From JAFLCL01 sp039809495 (GTDB lineage: Bacteria > Myxococcota_A > Polyangia > Polyangiales > Sandaracinaceae), in contig JBDHVC010000018.1 of assembly GCA_039809495.1 (NCBI GenBank), positions 1-64,000 on the forward strand: 64,000 nucleotides of DNA, in the 5' to 3' direction. Each line of letters opens with the position of its first letter. Position 1 is the first letter of the stretch. A program made the translations under genes and the position numbers. This document shows positions 44,604 through 56,425 of this stretch, in pieces. Under the pieces are notes generated by a model. That model was not told the DNA's origin. It searched no databases and was given only the letters and a program-made list of their open reading frames with translations.

Positions 44604-45743
44604 ATGCGACATGACGCGCTCCTCGCTCTCGCCGACGGCACCCTGTTTCGAGGGGAGGCCGTCGGAGCCGCCGGGGCCACCACCGGCGAGGTCGTGTTCA
44701 ACACCGCGATGACGGGCTACCAGGAGATCCTCACGGATCCCTCGTACGCGCGGCAGATCGTCACGCTCACCTGCCCGCACGTCGGCAACACGGGCACGAA
44801 CCCCGACGACGAGGAGTCGACCCGCGTGCACGCCGCCGGCCTCGTCGTGCGCGACGTGCCGCGCGTCGCCTCGAGCTGGCGCTCGATCGAGCCGCTCCGA
44901 GGCTACCTGGCGCGCCAGGGCGTCGTGGCGATCGCGGGGCTCGACACGCGCAAGCTGACGCGCCACCTGCGCGACGGGGGCCCGCAGAACGGCTGCATCG
45001 TGGCGGGGCCGGGCCTCGACGCGGACGACGCGATCGCGCGCGCGCGGGCCGCGCCGAGCATGGCGGGCATGGATCTCGGCCGGACGGTGAGCGTCGCCTC
45101 CTCGCACCCGTGGCGCGAGGGGACCTACGACCTCGACGCGCGCGCGCCGCGGGCCCGCCCCGCGCGCCACCGCGTCGTCACCTACGACTTCGGGATCAAG
45201 CGCTCCATCCTCCGGATCCTCGCCGAGGAGGGGTGCGAGCTCACGGTCGTCCCCGCGGCGACGCCCGCCGACGAGGTGCTCCGGCTCCGCCCCGACGGCG
45301 TCTGCCTCGCGAACGGGCCCGGCGATCCGGCGGCGAGCGGCTACGCGATCCGCACGGCCGAGGCGCTCCTCGCGGCGCGCGTCCCGCTCCTCGGGATCTG
45401 CATGGGGCACCAGCTCCTGGGCCTCGCCCTCGGCGCCAAGACGCTGAAGATGCCGTTCGGCCACCACGGCGCGAACCACCCGGTGAAGGACCTCGAGGAT
45501 GGCCGCGTGCTCATCACGAGCCAGAACCACGGCTTCGCCGTCGACGCGAGCACGCTGCCCGAGAGCGCGCGCGTCACGCACGTCTCGCTCTTCGACGGCT
45601 CGCTCCAGGGCTTCCGGCTCCTCGATCGGCCGGTGCTCACCTTCCAGGGCCACCCGGAGGCCGCGCCCGGACCGAACGACGTCCGCTATCTCTTTCGGCG
45701 CTTCGTGGCGCTGCTCGGGGGCGGCCTCGGGGGGGAGCGCTGA
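44604..45743 (+). CDS. carA: Carbamoyl-phosphate synthase small subunit
   Basis: The glutaminase subunit releases ammonia from glutamine for the large subunit, feeding arginine and pyrimidine synthesis. The 379-residue protein has the N-terminal CarA domain (ALADGTLFRGEAVGA, GEVVFNTAMTGYQEILTDPSY, IAGLDTRKLTRHLR). A class I amidotransferase follows with the Cys nucleophile in LLGICMGHQLLG and the His-Glu pair in FQGHPEAAPGP. It is one base upstream of carB, so the two are co-translated. Confidence 0.97.
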   Translation: MRHDALLALADGTLFRGEAVGAAGATTGEVVFNTAMTGYQEILTDPSYARQIVTLTCPHVGNTGTNPDDEESTRVHAAGLVVRDVPRVASSWRSIEPLRGYLARQGVVAIAGLDTRKLTRHLRDGGPQNGCIVAGPGLDADDAIARARAAPSMAGMDLGRTVSVASSHPWREGTYDLDARAPRARPARHRVVTYDFGIKRSILRILAEEGCELTVVPAATPADEVLRLRPDGVCLANGPGDPAASGYAIRTAEALLAARVPLLGICMGHQLLGLALGAKTLKMPFGHHGANHPVKDLEDGRVLITSQNHGFAVDASTLPESARVTHVSLFDGSLQGFRLLDRPVLTFQGHPEAAPGPNDVRYLFRRFVALLGGGLGGER

Positions 45744-45744
45744 G

Positions 45745-48978
<3,234 letters not shown>

Positions 48979-48981
<3 letters not shown>

Positions 48982-49063
48982 GGGCGTATGGCCATACGCC
49001 CCTACACGCGGCTGGGCCGCGTGGACCGGATGTCGATCGGGAGGGTGTGGCCATAGGCGCCTA
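48979..49063. terminator. Inverted element carrying carB and murI stop codons
   Basis: TAGGGGCGTATGG directly followed by CCATACGCCCCTA (48979-49004) is a 26-bp perfect palindrome beginning with the carB TAG. A variant in opposite orientation ends at 49063, and its TAG (49063-49061) is the murI stop. Both fit GTAGGSGCSTATGGCCAYAC. The pair forms a large inverted repeat that could terminate both genes. Confidence 0.6.
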
Positions 49064-49894
49064 CGCGCGGGTGGGTTGTGCGGTTCGGAGGTCGACCGGG
49101 AGCCTCGCCACGGCCCCGAGCTCGACGCCCCAGGCGGCGCGCGCGGCCGCCTCCATGGCCCGCGGCGAGCCGGTGGTGAAGAACGCCCGGGCTCCGCGAG
49201 GCGCGCCGCGCGGCGCTCGGGCTCGGCGCGCGAGCGCGAGCGCGAAGGGCACGGCGGGATCGAGCAGCGCGACGCCCGGCAGCGCCGCCGCGAAGCGCTC
49301 CATCGCCGCGGGGTAGTGCGTGCACGCGAGGAGGAGCGCGTCGAGGTGCGCGAGCGGTCGCACGATCCGCGCGAGGTCCTCGGCGAAGCGCGCGCTCTCG
49401 ACGAGGCCCGCCTCGATGTGCGCCGAGAGCGGCTGGGCGACGCGCGAGACGACGTGGATCCCGAGGCTCGCGAGCGCGCGGCGGTGGGCGCCCGCGCGGA
49501 CGGTGCGCGCCCCCCCGACGACGCCGACGCGCCGCGCTCCACACTCGACGACGCAGGCGATCCCGTGCTCGATGATCCCCTCGACCGGGACCGGGAGCGG
49601 GCCGAGGCGCGCGAGCGTGGTGCTCGCCGCGTTGCACGCGAGGGCGACCTGCTCGCAGCCTCGCTCGGCGAGCCAGCGCACCGCGTCGCGGACCCTCGCC
49701 TCGAGCGCGCGCGGCGGCTGCTTCCCGTAGGGCGTGACCCCCGCGTCCGAGAGGTAGACGATGTCGAGGGCGGGCGCGCGCGCCTCGAGCTCGCGGAGCA
49801 GCCCGACGCCGCCGATCCCCCAGTCGAGGACGCCCACGCGCGGCCGCTCGCCTCGCGGCGCCGTGACGCGAGCCGTCGCCTCCCGCCTCGTCAC
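49061..49894 (-). CDS. murI: Glutamate racemase-like protein
   Basis: Asp/Glu racemases supply D-amino acids, usually D-glutamate for peptidoglycan. The 277-residue protein has both catalytic cysteines, Cys87 in ALACNAAST and Cys191 in LLACTHYP, and SDAGVTPYGKQ. The N-terminal motif normally written DSGVGG reads D24-W25-G26-IGG here, with Trp in place of the conserved Ser. The GTG start overlaps the previous stop (GTGA), which makes it the last gene of an operon with a thiolase and a fusion protein. This is an unusual place for murI, so a different amino-acid substrate is possible. Confidence 0.85.
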   Translation of the reverse strand: MTRREATARVTAPRGERPRVGVLDWGIGGVGLLRELEARAPALDIVYLSDAGVTPYGKQPPRALEARVRDAVRWLAERGCEQVALACNAASTTLARLGPLPVPVEGIIEHGIACVVECGARRVGVVGGARTVRAGAHRRALASLGIHVVSRVAQPLSAHIEAGLVESARFAEDLARIVRPLAHLDALLLACTHYPAAMERFAAALPGVALLDPAVPFALALARRARAPRGAPRGARAFFTTGSPRAMEAAARAAWGVELGAVARLPVDLRTAQPTRA

Positions 49895-51816
49895 GGGAAC
49901 CGGAGCGCGGGGATCGCGCCCCTCGCGATCGGGCCGGTGTCGAACGCGACGACGCGCTGCCGAGGTGAGAGCGTCAGGACCTCGAGCACACGCCCGGGGA
50001 AGCGGCTCTCGAAGTACCAGCGGTACTCGTGCTCGGCGCGGATCGGGTTGTAACGGAGCATCGTCCGCCACTCGGGGTGCGAGGTGAGCGCGGCGAGGTC
50101 CCGCTGGAAGGCGGGGGCGCTGTGCGGCGCGAGGAGGTGGGAGAGCGCGTCCCTCGCGAAGCGGGCGAGCTCGCGCGGCGACCCGAGGCGCAGCGGCTGC
50201 TCCACCATGTCGACCATCCAGATCCGCCCGCCCGGCGCGAGCACACGCATGCACTCGGCGACGATCGGGTCCCAGTCCAGGTAGCGGAACGAGAGGAACG
50301 AGAGGACGACGTCGACGCTCTGGTCGGGCAGCGCGAGGCGGGGCTCGTCGACGACGTCGAAGGCGAGCCGATCGTGCGCGGTGCTGCGCCGTCGCGCGTG
50401 CGCGATCATGCGCGGCGAGGCGTCGAGGCCGATCCCCGACGCGATCCAGCCGCGCTCGTCCAGCGCGCGGAGCAAGGCCCCGTTCCCGCAGCCGAGGTCG
50501 AGGACGCGGAGCGATCGGCCCTCCTCTTCCGCGAGGCGTCGCGCGCGCCGCGCGACCCACCTCCACTCCGCTCGCCGCACGCGGATGTCCACGAACGCGG
50601 CGTCGTAGAGGTCGGCGACGGCGTCGTACGAGGCCCCGCCCGCGACGGGCTCGGGCGTGAACGAGAGCATCGGATCCGCCCGCGCGCCGGCGTACTTCCG
50701 GATCGAGCCGAGGAGGCCGTGGGTCTTCTTGCCGGGCGTCGAGATGACGTAGAGGCGCGCGCGGCGCGCGGCGCGCGGCCCTGCCCAGCGGAAGCGATCG
50801 GGGCGCGCGGAGAACGTCGTGTAGCCGTGGTGACCGTGCGCCTCGATCCCGTACGTCCGCGCGATGAACGCCGCGAACCAGCGCCCCGTGCGGCAGGCGT
50901 GGAAGTAGGCGCGCGCGCCCTCGCGGAAGGGCGGCGCCCCCTCGCGGGCGAGCGCCCGCCACTCGTGGGGCGAGAGCTGCTCGGGCCACGCGACGGAGCC
51001 GAACATGACGCCGTACATCCCCGAGTGCCCGATGAAGTGGAGCTCCTCCACCTCCCGTCCGTCGCGCGCGAGCGCGCGCATCGCCTCGACGAAGTCGGCC
51101 TTCGTCTCGAGCGGCGCGAGCACGATCTGCGCGTCGGGGTGGCGCGCGCGCAGCTCCGCGGCGAGGGTCCGCGAGGCGACCGCGAATTCCGCCGAGCCGC
51201 CGCGGTAGCGCGTCGTGTGGCCCACCCAGACGACGGGCGCGCGGCTCGCGCGCTCGAAGGGCACGCGCGGGTGCGAGCCCGAGGGGATCCACGCGCCGAA
51301 GCTCCCCACGAGGTCGACCCGCTCGCGGCGCTCGAGATCGTAGACGGCCATGCGGAGCGGGGAGGGCGTATAGACGTGGAGCGAGAGCCCGCCCGCGGGC
51401 GCGCGCATGTCGTGGACGAGCGCCGGATCGACGCTCACGTGGTCGCGGCCCTCGCCGCCCTCGCGCGAGACCTCTCGGCTCGACGCCACGACGAGCTCCG
51501 CGCCGCGCCACGCGAAGCGTCGCTCGACGAAGGCGCCCTCGAGGGGCACGACGAAGCCGCCGCCTCCCCCGTGATCGTGCGGCGCGCAGCGCGCCCCCGT
51601 CCCCCAGCGCGCGAGCATCACCTCGAGCTCCGGGCGCACGACGAGGCTCGTGCGCGAGTAGGGCTCGCCGGCTCGGGGAGGCGGCGCGAGCGGCGAGAGG
51701 CGCTCGCGGAGCGCGACCAGGGCCTCGCGGAGCGCGGGATCGGGGCGCTCCTCCTCGGCCGCGCGCTGGAGGCGGAGCAGGAGCTCGTCGGGGAGGAGGG
51801 ATCCCGCGGGCGGCAT
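49891..51816 (-). CDS. Cysteine-dioxygenase-like cupin / caspase-like / SAM methyltransferase fusion
   Basis: A 641-residue protein with three parts. Residues 1-165 match the cysteine dioxygenase cupin: metal ligands H80 and H82 in PHDHGGGG, H135 in VHDM, and S145-H147-Y149 in LSLHVYTPSP, the counterpart of the CDO Ser-His-Tyr triad. Residues about 190-380 look like a CHAT/caspase-fold unit, with H264 in HFIGHSG and C308 in YFHACRTG as a possible catalytic dyad. Residues about 395-640 are a class I methyltransferase (VLDLGCGNGALL at 438-449, DVVLSFLSFRYLDWD). The ATG at 51816 shares a base with the thiolase stop, and murI overlaps its 3' end. The substrate is unknown. Confidence 0.8.
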   Translation of the reverse strand: MPPAGSLLPDELLLRLQRAAEEERPDPALREALVALRERLSPLAPPPRAGEPYSRTSLVVRPELEVMLARWGTGARCAPHDHGGGGGFVVPLEGAFVERRFAWRGAELVVASSREVSREGGEGRDHVSVDPALVHDMRAPAGGLSLHVYTPSPLRMAVYDLERRERVDLVGSFGAWIPSGSHPRVPFERASRAPVVWVGHTTRYRGGSAEFAVASRTLAAELRARHPDAQIVLAPLETKADFVEAMRALARDGREVEELHFIGHSGMYGVMFGSVAWPEQLSPHEWRALAREGAPPFREGARAYFHACRTGRWFAAFIARTYGIEAHGHHGYTTFSARPDRFRWAGPRAARRARLYVISTPGKKTHGLLGSIRKYAGARADPMLSFTPEPVAGGASYDAVADLYDAAFVDIRVRRAEWRWVARRARRLAEEEGRSLRVLDLGCGNGALLRALDERGWIASGIGLDASPRMIAHARRRSTAHDRLAFDVVDEPRLALPDQSVDVVLSFLSFRYLDWDPIVAECMRVLAPGGRIWMVDMVEQPLRLGSPRELARFARDALSHLLAPHSAPAFQRDLAALTSHPEWRTMLRYNPIRAEHEYRWYFESRFPGRVLEVLTLSPRQRVVAFDTGPIARGAIPALRFP

Positions 51817-52997
51817 CAACCCTTGCGGTACATCGTCACCACGCACGCGCCGCCGAGGCCGATGTTGTGCTGGAGCGCGACGCGCGCGCCATCGACCTGG
51901 CGATCGCCCGCCTGCCCGCGGAGCTGCCAGACGAGCTCGGTGCACTGCGCGAGGCCGGTCGCGCCGAGCGGGTGTCCCTTGCTCAAGAGGCCGCCCGAGG
52001 GGTTCGTGACCCACCTCCCGCCGTAGGTGTTGTCGTCGTCCCAGATGAGCTTCTCGGCCTCGCCCTCCTTCGCGAGCCCGAGCGCCTCGTAGGTGAGGAC
52101 CTCGTTCGTCGTGAAGCAGTCGTGGAGCTCGACGACCTGCACGTCGGAGGGGCCGAGCCCCGCCTCGGCGTACACCTTGTCGGCGGCGCTCTTCGCCATG
52201 TCGTAGCCGACCATCTTCAGCATCGAGCCCTCGTCGAAGCTCGAGCGGTAGTCGGTCGCCATCGCCTGGCCGGCGATCCACACGTCGCCCGAGCGGCCGA
52301 GCCTCTTCGCGAAGTCGTCGCTCGCGAGGATCGCGGCCGCGGCGCCGCACGTGGGCGGGCAGCACTGGTAGCGCGTGAGCGGGTCGAAGACCTCCGGGCT
52401 CGCGAGGATCTCGTCGACCGAGTACGTCTCGCGGAAGAGCGCGTAGGGGTTCTTCGCGGCGTGCCTTCGCGCCTTCTCCGCGACCTTCGCGAAGGTCTCG
52501 CGCTTCGTCCCGTACTTCCAGCGGTACTCGCGCCCCGCGCCGCCGAACATCTGCGCGGCGACCGGCGCGGACGTGAAGCCCTGCTCCTCGTTCATCACGC
52601 CGACGTGGCGCTCGAGCGGGTTCGCGCGATCGTTCCACTGCGCGGTGAGCGCGCCCTTCTGCATCTGCTCGAAGCCGACGACGAGCACGCACTCCGCGAG
52701 CCCGCCCGCTACAGCCTGCCGACCGAGGAAGAGCGCGGTCGAGCCGGTCGAGCAGTTGTTGTTGACGTTGACGACGGGGATGCCGGTGAGCCCCACGTCG
52801 TAGACCGCGCGCTGGCCCGAGGTCGAGTCGCCGTAGACGTAGCCGGCGTAGGCCTGCTCGATCTGCTCGTAGGCGACGCCCGCGTCCTTCATCGCCTCGC
52901 GGATCGCGTTCGCGGCCATCACGTTGTACTCGTCGCTCGCGCCCGGCTTCTGGAACTTCACCATGCCGACGCCGATCACGTTCACTCTTCGCGACAT
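51816..52997 (-). CDS. SCP-X-type thiolase
   Basis: A 393-residue thiolase of the sterol-carrier-protein-X branch, which cleaves 3-ketoacyl-CoA, often with branched or steroid side chains. The nucleophile is Cys82 in NNNCSTGSTAL. HDCFTTNE and GGLLSKGHPLGATG carry the other active-site His residues. The C-terminal GGACVVTMYRKG is typical. The ATG at 52997 follows GAGGAG by 6 bases. It begins the thiolase/fusion/murI operon. The MFE-2-like gene 540 bases upstream could supply its substrate; this is inferred. Confidence 0.93.
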   Translation of the reverse strand: MSRRVNVIGVGMVKFQKPGASDEYNVMAANAIREAMKDAGVAYEQIEQAYAGYVYGDSTSGQRAVYDVGLTGIPVVNVNNNCSTGSTALFLGRQAVAGGLAECVLVVGFEQMQKGALTAQWNDRANPLERHVGVMNEEQGFTSAPVAAQMFGGAGREYRWKYGTKRETFAKVAEKARRHAAKNPYALFRETYSVDEILASPEVFDPLTRYQCCPPTCGAAAAILASDDFAKRLGRSGDVWIAGQAMATDYRSSFDEGSMLKMVGYDMAKSAADKVYAEAGLGPSDVQVVELHDCFTTNEVLTYEALGLAKEGEAEKLIWDDDNTYGGRWVTNPSGGLLSKGHPLGATGLAQCTELVWQLRGQAGDRQVDGARVALQHNIGLGGACVVTMYRKG

Positions 52998-53181
52998 CAC
53001 TTGCTCCTCGATGCTGGGGTGGCCTCTCTCGAGCGCCGAGCGGGGAGGAGATGATACGGCATCGGCGGCGCGAGGGAGCGGACGCGTGCGCCGCCGAGGT
53101 TTCGCCGAGGGCGCGCCGCGTGATAGCGATCTCGACGCGCGGCGGCTCGCGCCGCGCCCGAACGCTCAGGAGGAACGAACG

Positions 53182-53409
53182 ATGGACACGTGGCTCCCCA
53201 CCCTCATCACCCAGACCCCGCAAGAAGGCTTCGAGCTGGCGATCACCCTGAGCCGCCGCGGCGTGAAGTACACGCAGCCCGACGTCGAGGTGCTGAAGAA
53301 GCTCCGCTCGGCCTACGCCGAGAGCGCCGAGGGCCTCACCGCGGCCTCGCAGGTCGTCGCGATCAACTTCCAGACGATCGCCGCCGCGAACAACTACTGG
53401 CGCAAGTGA
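53182..53409 (+). CDS. Small helical protein, function unknown
   Basis: A 75-residue protein (MDTWLPTLITQTPQEGFEL...) predicted to be mostly helical, with VKYTQPDVEVLKKLRSAY and AINFQTIAAANNYWRK. CAGGAGGAACGAACG before the ATG is a strong ribosome site, so it is likely to be expressed. It has no signal peptide or cysteines. It lies between the two beta-oxidation-like genes but on the opposite strand. I do not know its family. Confidence 0.7.
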   Translation: MDTWLPTLITQTPQEGFELAITLSRRGVKYTQPDVEVLKKLRSAYAESAEGLTAASQVVAINFQTIAAANNYWRK

Positions 53410-53432
53410 GCGGGCGCCCTCGCCCCCGCGCT

Positions 53433-53455
53433 CCCCTCTCGCGCTCGGAGAGGGG
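53433..53455 (+). terminator. Hairpin after the small gene
   Basis: CCCCTCTC (53433-53440) and GAGAGGGG (53448-53455) form a perfect 8-base stem with a 7-base loop, 23 bases after the stop at 53409. There is no T-tract. Confidence 0.45.
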
Positions 53456-53537
53456 CCGGGGGTGGGGGGGCCGAGGATGAGGGGGAGCGGTGAGGCTCGA
53501 CGTCTGGGCGCTCGCGGACGGACGGCGGGTCGCGCGC

Positions 53538-56186
53538 TCAGCTCCGGAGGGCCGCGCCGAGCCGCCTCACGCGCGCCACGTCCCCGTCGATCCGCGCCTC
53601 GCCCCGCTGGTAGAGCGCCTCGAGCGAGCTCTTCGCCTCCGCGAAGGCGGCGAGGGCGGCGGCGCCGAGGGTCAGCGTGGCGCTGGCGGACTCGGGGCCT
53701 CCCTCGATGATCGTCACCGGGCGCGCGGCGAGGTCGATCGTGTATCGGGCGCCGCTCTCCTTCACGACGAGCGCGATCGTCCCCGGGACGCCTTCGTCGA
53801 GCTTCGCTGTCCGGAGGCGCGCGGCGAGAGCCTCGACGCTGGCCTTCGAGGTGTCCGCCGCCTTCGCCGCCGCGGGCTCGACGCTCGCCTTCGCGTCGCT
53901 CGATGCGCTCGCGCTCACGCCGCCGCCCGTGCGCGCCTGCATCGCTTTGAGGACGTCCGCCGGATCGACCTTGCGCAAGAAGTCGAGCTTCTGGCTCGCC
54001 ATGATGTTGCCGCTGATCTTGAGCTTGCCGCTCGTGAAGAGCTTCATCGCGTCGGCCTTGCCGCTCGCCATGTCCATGAAGTCGGCGTCGGTGATCTCGA
54101 GCGTGCAGCCCGCGGACGCGCTCTCGCCGACCGAGACGCTTCCGTCGCCGGCGGAGAGGTCGATCGTGTAGATGGCGTCGGGGTTCGAGAGGCGGAACTG
54201 GTAGACGGTCTTGATCTTGTCACCCTGACCGCCGGCCTTCTTGAGGTAAGCGCCGATGCCCTGGAAGACGTCCGCGCTCGTCGGCTGCGCGCTCGCCTCG
54301 CTCGCGCCCTTCGACGAGGCCTCGCTCGCGGGCCTCGTCGTCTTCGCGGCAGGCTTCGGGATCTCGTCATAGAGGGTCACGGCCGCGTTCGAGAGGACGA
54401 TCTCGTCCCGCCCCTTGACCTTCACGCGGAAGAGGATCTTCCGATCGCTCTCCCTCCACATCTCGGTGACGATCGTCTCGCCGGGGAGGACGGGCTTCGC
54501 GAAGCGCACCTTGACGCTCTCGAAGTAGCGCGGGTCGCCGCCCTTCGCGAAGTTCGAGAGGACGTGGCGGACGGCGTAGCCGAAGGTGCAGAGGCCGTGG
54601 AGGATCGGCCGCTCGTAGCCGAACGCCTTGGCGAAGCTCGGGTCGGCGTGGAGCGGGTTCCAGTCGCCGGAGAGGCGGTAGAGCAGGGCCTGGTTCGCCG
54701 GGATCGCCTGCTCGACGACGGCGTCGGGCGCGCGATCGGGCGGCGCGTTCAGGTTCTTGTCGTCGGGGCCGCGATCACCGCCCCAGCCGCCCGCGCCACG
54801 GACGAAGGTGGTGATCTCGTTCTCGAAGAGCACCTCGCCCGAATCGTCCCGCGACTCGAAGGCCGTGACGACGACCGCGCCGCCCTTCTTCCCGCCCTCC
54901 GAGCCCTTGTCGTAGATGGCCTTGATCCGCGCCTTGTGCGTGAGGTTCGCGTGCGGCGGGAGTGGGCGCGTCACGCGCAGGTACTGCTCGCCGTGCAGGA
55001 CGCGATCGAGCCCGAAATGCATGCCCGGCGCGGTCTTCCCCTCCTTGCCGAGATCGAAGATGCACTTGAGCGCCGGCACGACGCCGTAGGTCGGCAGGCC
55101 CACGAAGCCGTCGCCGTGGAATTCGTAGACGAGCTTGAGGTCCTTCTCGTCGAGCGGGTCGGCGGCGGCGCCCACGCCGAGCGCGTAGAGCGAGAGGTCG
55201 CGCTCGTCGTAGGACGTGCGCATCTCCGGGTACTCGTAGCCGAGCGCCTGATCGACGTCGATGAAGCGGTTACCGCCCTTGCTCGGGCCCGCCTTCACGT
55301 TGTCGAGGATGGGATCGAGCGCCTGGTTGATGCCCTCGGGGTGGGTCGCCTCCTCGAAGCTCCGGATCTCGCCCCAGCGCGCCTCGAGGTCCTCCGCGGA
55401 GACGGGGCGGCCGAGGCGGAACGTGACGCCCTTCGTGCGCTCGAAGCGGAGCTTCGCGTAGAAGCCGCCGCCCACCTCGAAGGTGCTGCCCGTCTCCTCG
55501 CACCGCTCGTGCGCGAGCCAGAGGACGAGCTGGGTGACGTAGGCGGGATCGAGCGCGTCGAGCAGCTCCTTCGGGAGCACCGTCTCCGTCATGCGCGAGG
55601 CGGCGACGGGGGCGATCGCGTTCACGAAGACGTTGTTCTTGCGGCCCTCGATCGCGAGCGTCTGCATGAGCCCGACGAGGCCGAGCTTGGCTGCGGAGTA
55701 GTTCGCCTGCCCGAAGTTGCCGTAGAGCCCCGCCGCGCTCGAGGTGAAGAGGATCCGGCCGTACTTCTGCTCGCGCATGATGGGCCACGCCGCGTGCGTC
55801 ACGCGGAACGCGCCGTCGAGGTGGACGCGCTCGACGAGGCGGAAGTCGTCCCACGTCATCTTCTGGAAGGAGACGTCGCGGAGCACGCCCGCGTTGTTCA
55901 CGACGACGTCCAGGCGCCCGAACGTGTCGATCGCCGTCTTCACGATCTTCTCGCCGTCCTCCACCGAGTCGTAGTTCGCGACGGCCTCGCCGCCCTTGGC
56001 GCGGATCTCGTCGACGACGTGGTCGGCCGCGCCCTTCGACTGGCCCTCGCCGGTGTGGCTCCCGCCCAGGTCGTTCACCACGATCTTCGCGCCTCGCCGC
56101 GCGAAGCCGAGCGCGTGGGAGCGCCCGAGGCCGTTGCCCGCACCCGTCACCAAAACGACCTTGCCGTCGTACCTGAGCTCGCTCAT
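53538..56186 (-). CDS. MFE-2-like SDR dehydrogenase / enoyl-CoA hydratase 2 / double SCP2 protein
   Basis: An 882-residue protein with the layout of eukaryotic peroxisomal multifunctional enzyme type 2. Residues 1-300 are a short-chain dehydrogenase (VTGAGNGLGRSHA, NNAGVLRD, YSAAKLG). Residues about 310-610 are a double-hotdog hydratase 2 with the active-site motif LSGDWNPLHADP. Linkers and two SCP2 lipid-transfer domains follow (about 640-740 and 770-880). The human enzyme has one SCP2, so the second copy is unusual. The protein would hydrate and oxidise long or branched acyl-CoA. GAGGCG precedes the ATG at 56186. A thiolase is encoded nearby on the same strand. Confidence 0.93.
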   Translation of the reverse strand: MSELRYDGKVVLVTGAGNGLGRSHALGFARRGAKIVVNDLGGSHTGEGQSKGAADHVVDEIRAKGGEAVANYDSVEDGEKIVKTAIDTFGRLDVVVNNAGVLRDVSFQKMTWDDFRLVERVHLDGAFRVTHAAWPIMREQKYGRILFTSSAAGLYGNFGQANYSAAKLGLVGLMQTLAIEGRKNNVFVNAIAPVAASRMTETVLPKELLDALDPAYVTQLVLWLAHERCEETGSTFEVGGGFYAKLRFERTKGVTFRLGRPVSAEDLEARWGEIRSFEEATHPEGINQALDPILDNVKAGPSKGGNRFIDVDQALGYEYPEMRTSYDERDLSLYALGVGAAADPLDEKDLKLVYEFHGDGFVGLPTYGVVPALKCIFDLGKEGKTAPGMHFGLDRVLHGEQYLRVTRPLPPHANLTHKARIKAIYDKGSEGGKKGGAVVVTAFESRDDSGEVLFENEITTFVRGAGGWGGDRGPDDKNLNAPPDRAPDAVVEQAIPANQALLYRLSGDWNPLHADPSFAKAFGYERPILHGLCTFGYAVRHVLSNFAKGGDPRYFESVKVRFAKPVLPGETIVTEMWRESDRKILFRVKVKGRDEIVLSNAAVTLYDEIPKPAAKTTRPASEASSKGASEASAQPTSADVFQGIGAYLKKAGGQGDKIKTVYQFRLSNPDAIYTIDLSAGDGSVSVGESASAGCTLEITDADFMDMASGKADAMKLFTSGKLKISGNIMASQKLDFLRKVDPADVLKAMQARTGGGVSASASSDAKASVEPAAAKAADTSKASVEALAARLRTAKLDEGVPGTIALVVKESGARYTIDLAARPVTIIEGGPESASATLTLGAAALAAFAEAKSSLEALYQRGEARIDGDVARVRRLGAALRS

Positions 56187-56425
56187 CGCCTCGTCTCCGA
56201 TGTTCGGTTGTCGTCGCTCGCCCGCGTCCGGGCCGAGGGTCGCGGAATCATCGGGAGCCGGGCTCGGAAGATCAACCGGGAACGACGGCGCGGGCGTTGC
56301 CGTCGTCACGGCGCTGTCGTGTTCGGACGGCCGGAGCACGCGCTCGTCGACGAAGCCGGAGTGCAGACCTGGTCGGCGTTCGAGGGGTTCGACGCGCCCG
56401 CCGCGTAGAAGCTCCCGACGATGAG
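56187..56425. other. Intergenic region upstream of the MFE-2-like gene
   Basis: This 239-base stretch holds an in-frame extension of the MFE-2-like gene with no domain content and the 3' side of the RCC1 fragment. I see no separate gene or clear promoter. Confidence 0.4.

Noticed and set aside
50640..51240. The caspase-like unit as evidence for an anti-phage or cell-death system
   Set aside because: No gasdermin, TPR-CHAT partner or other defence gene lies nearby. The operon partners are metabolic, so I report the fusion but not a defence role.
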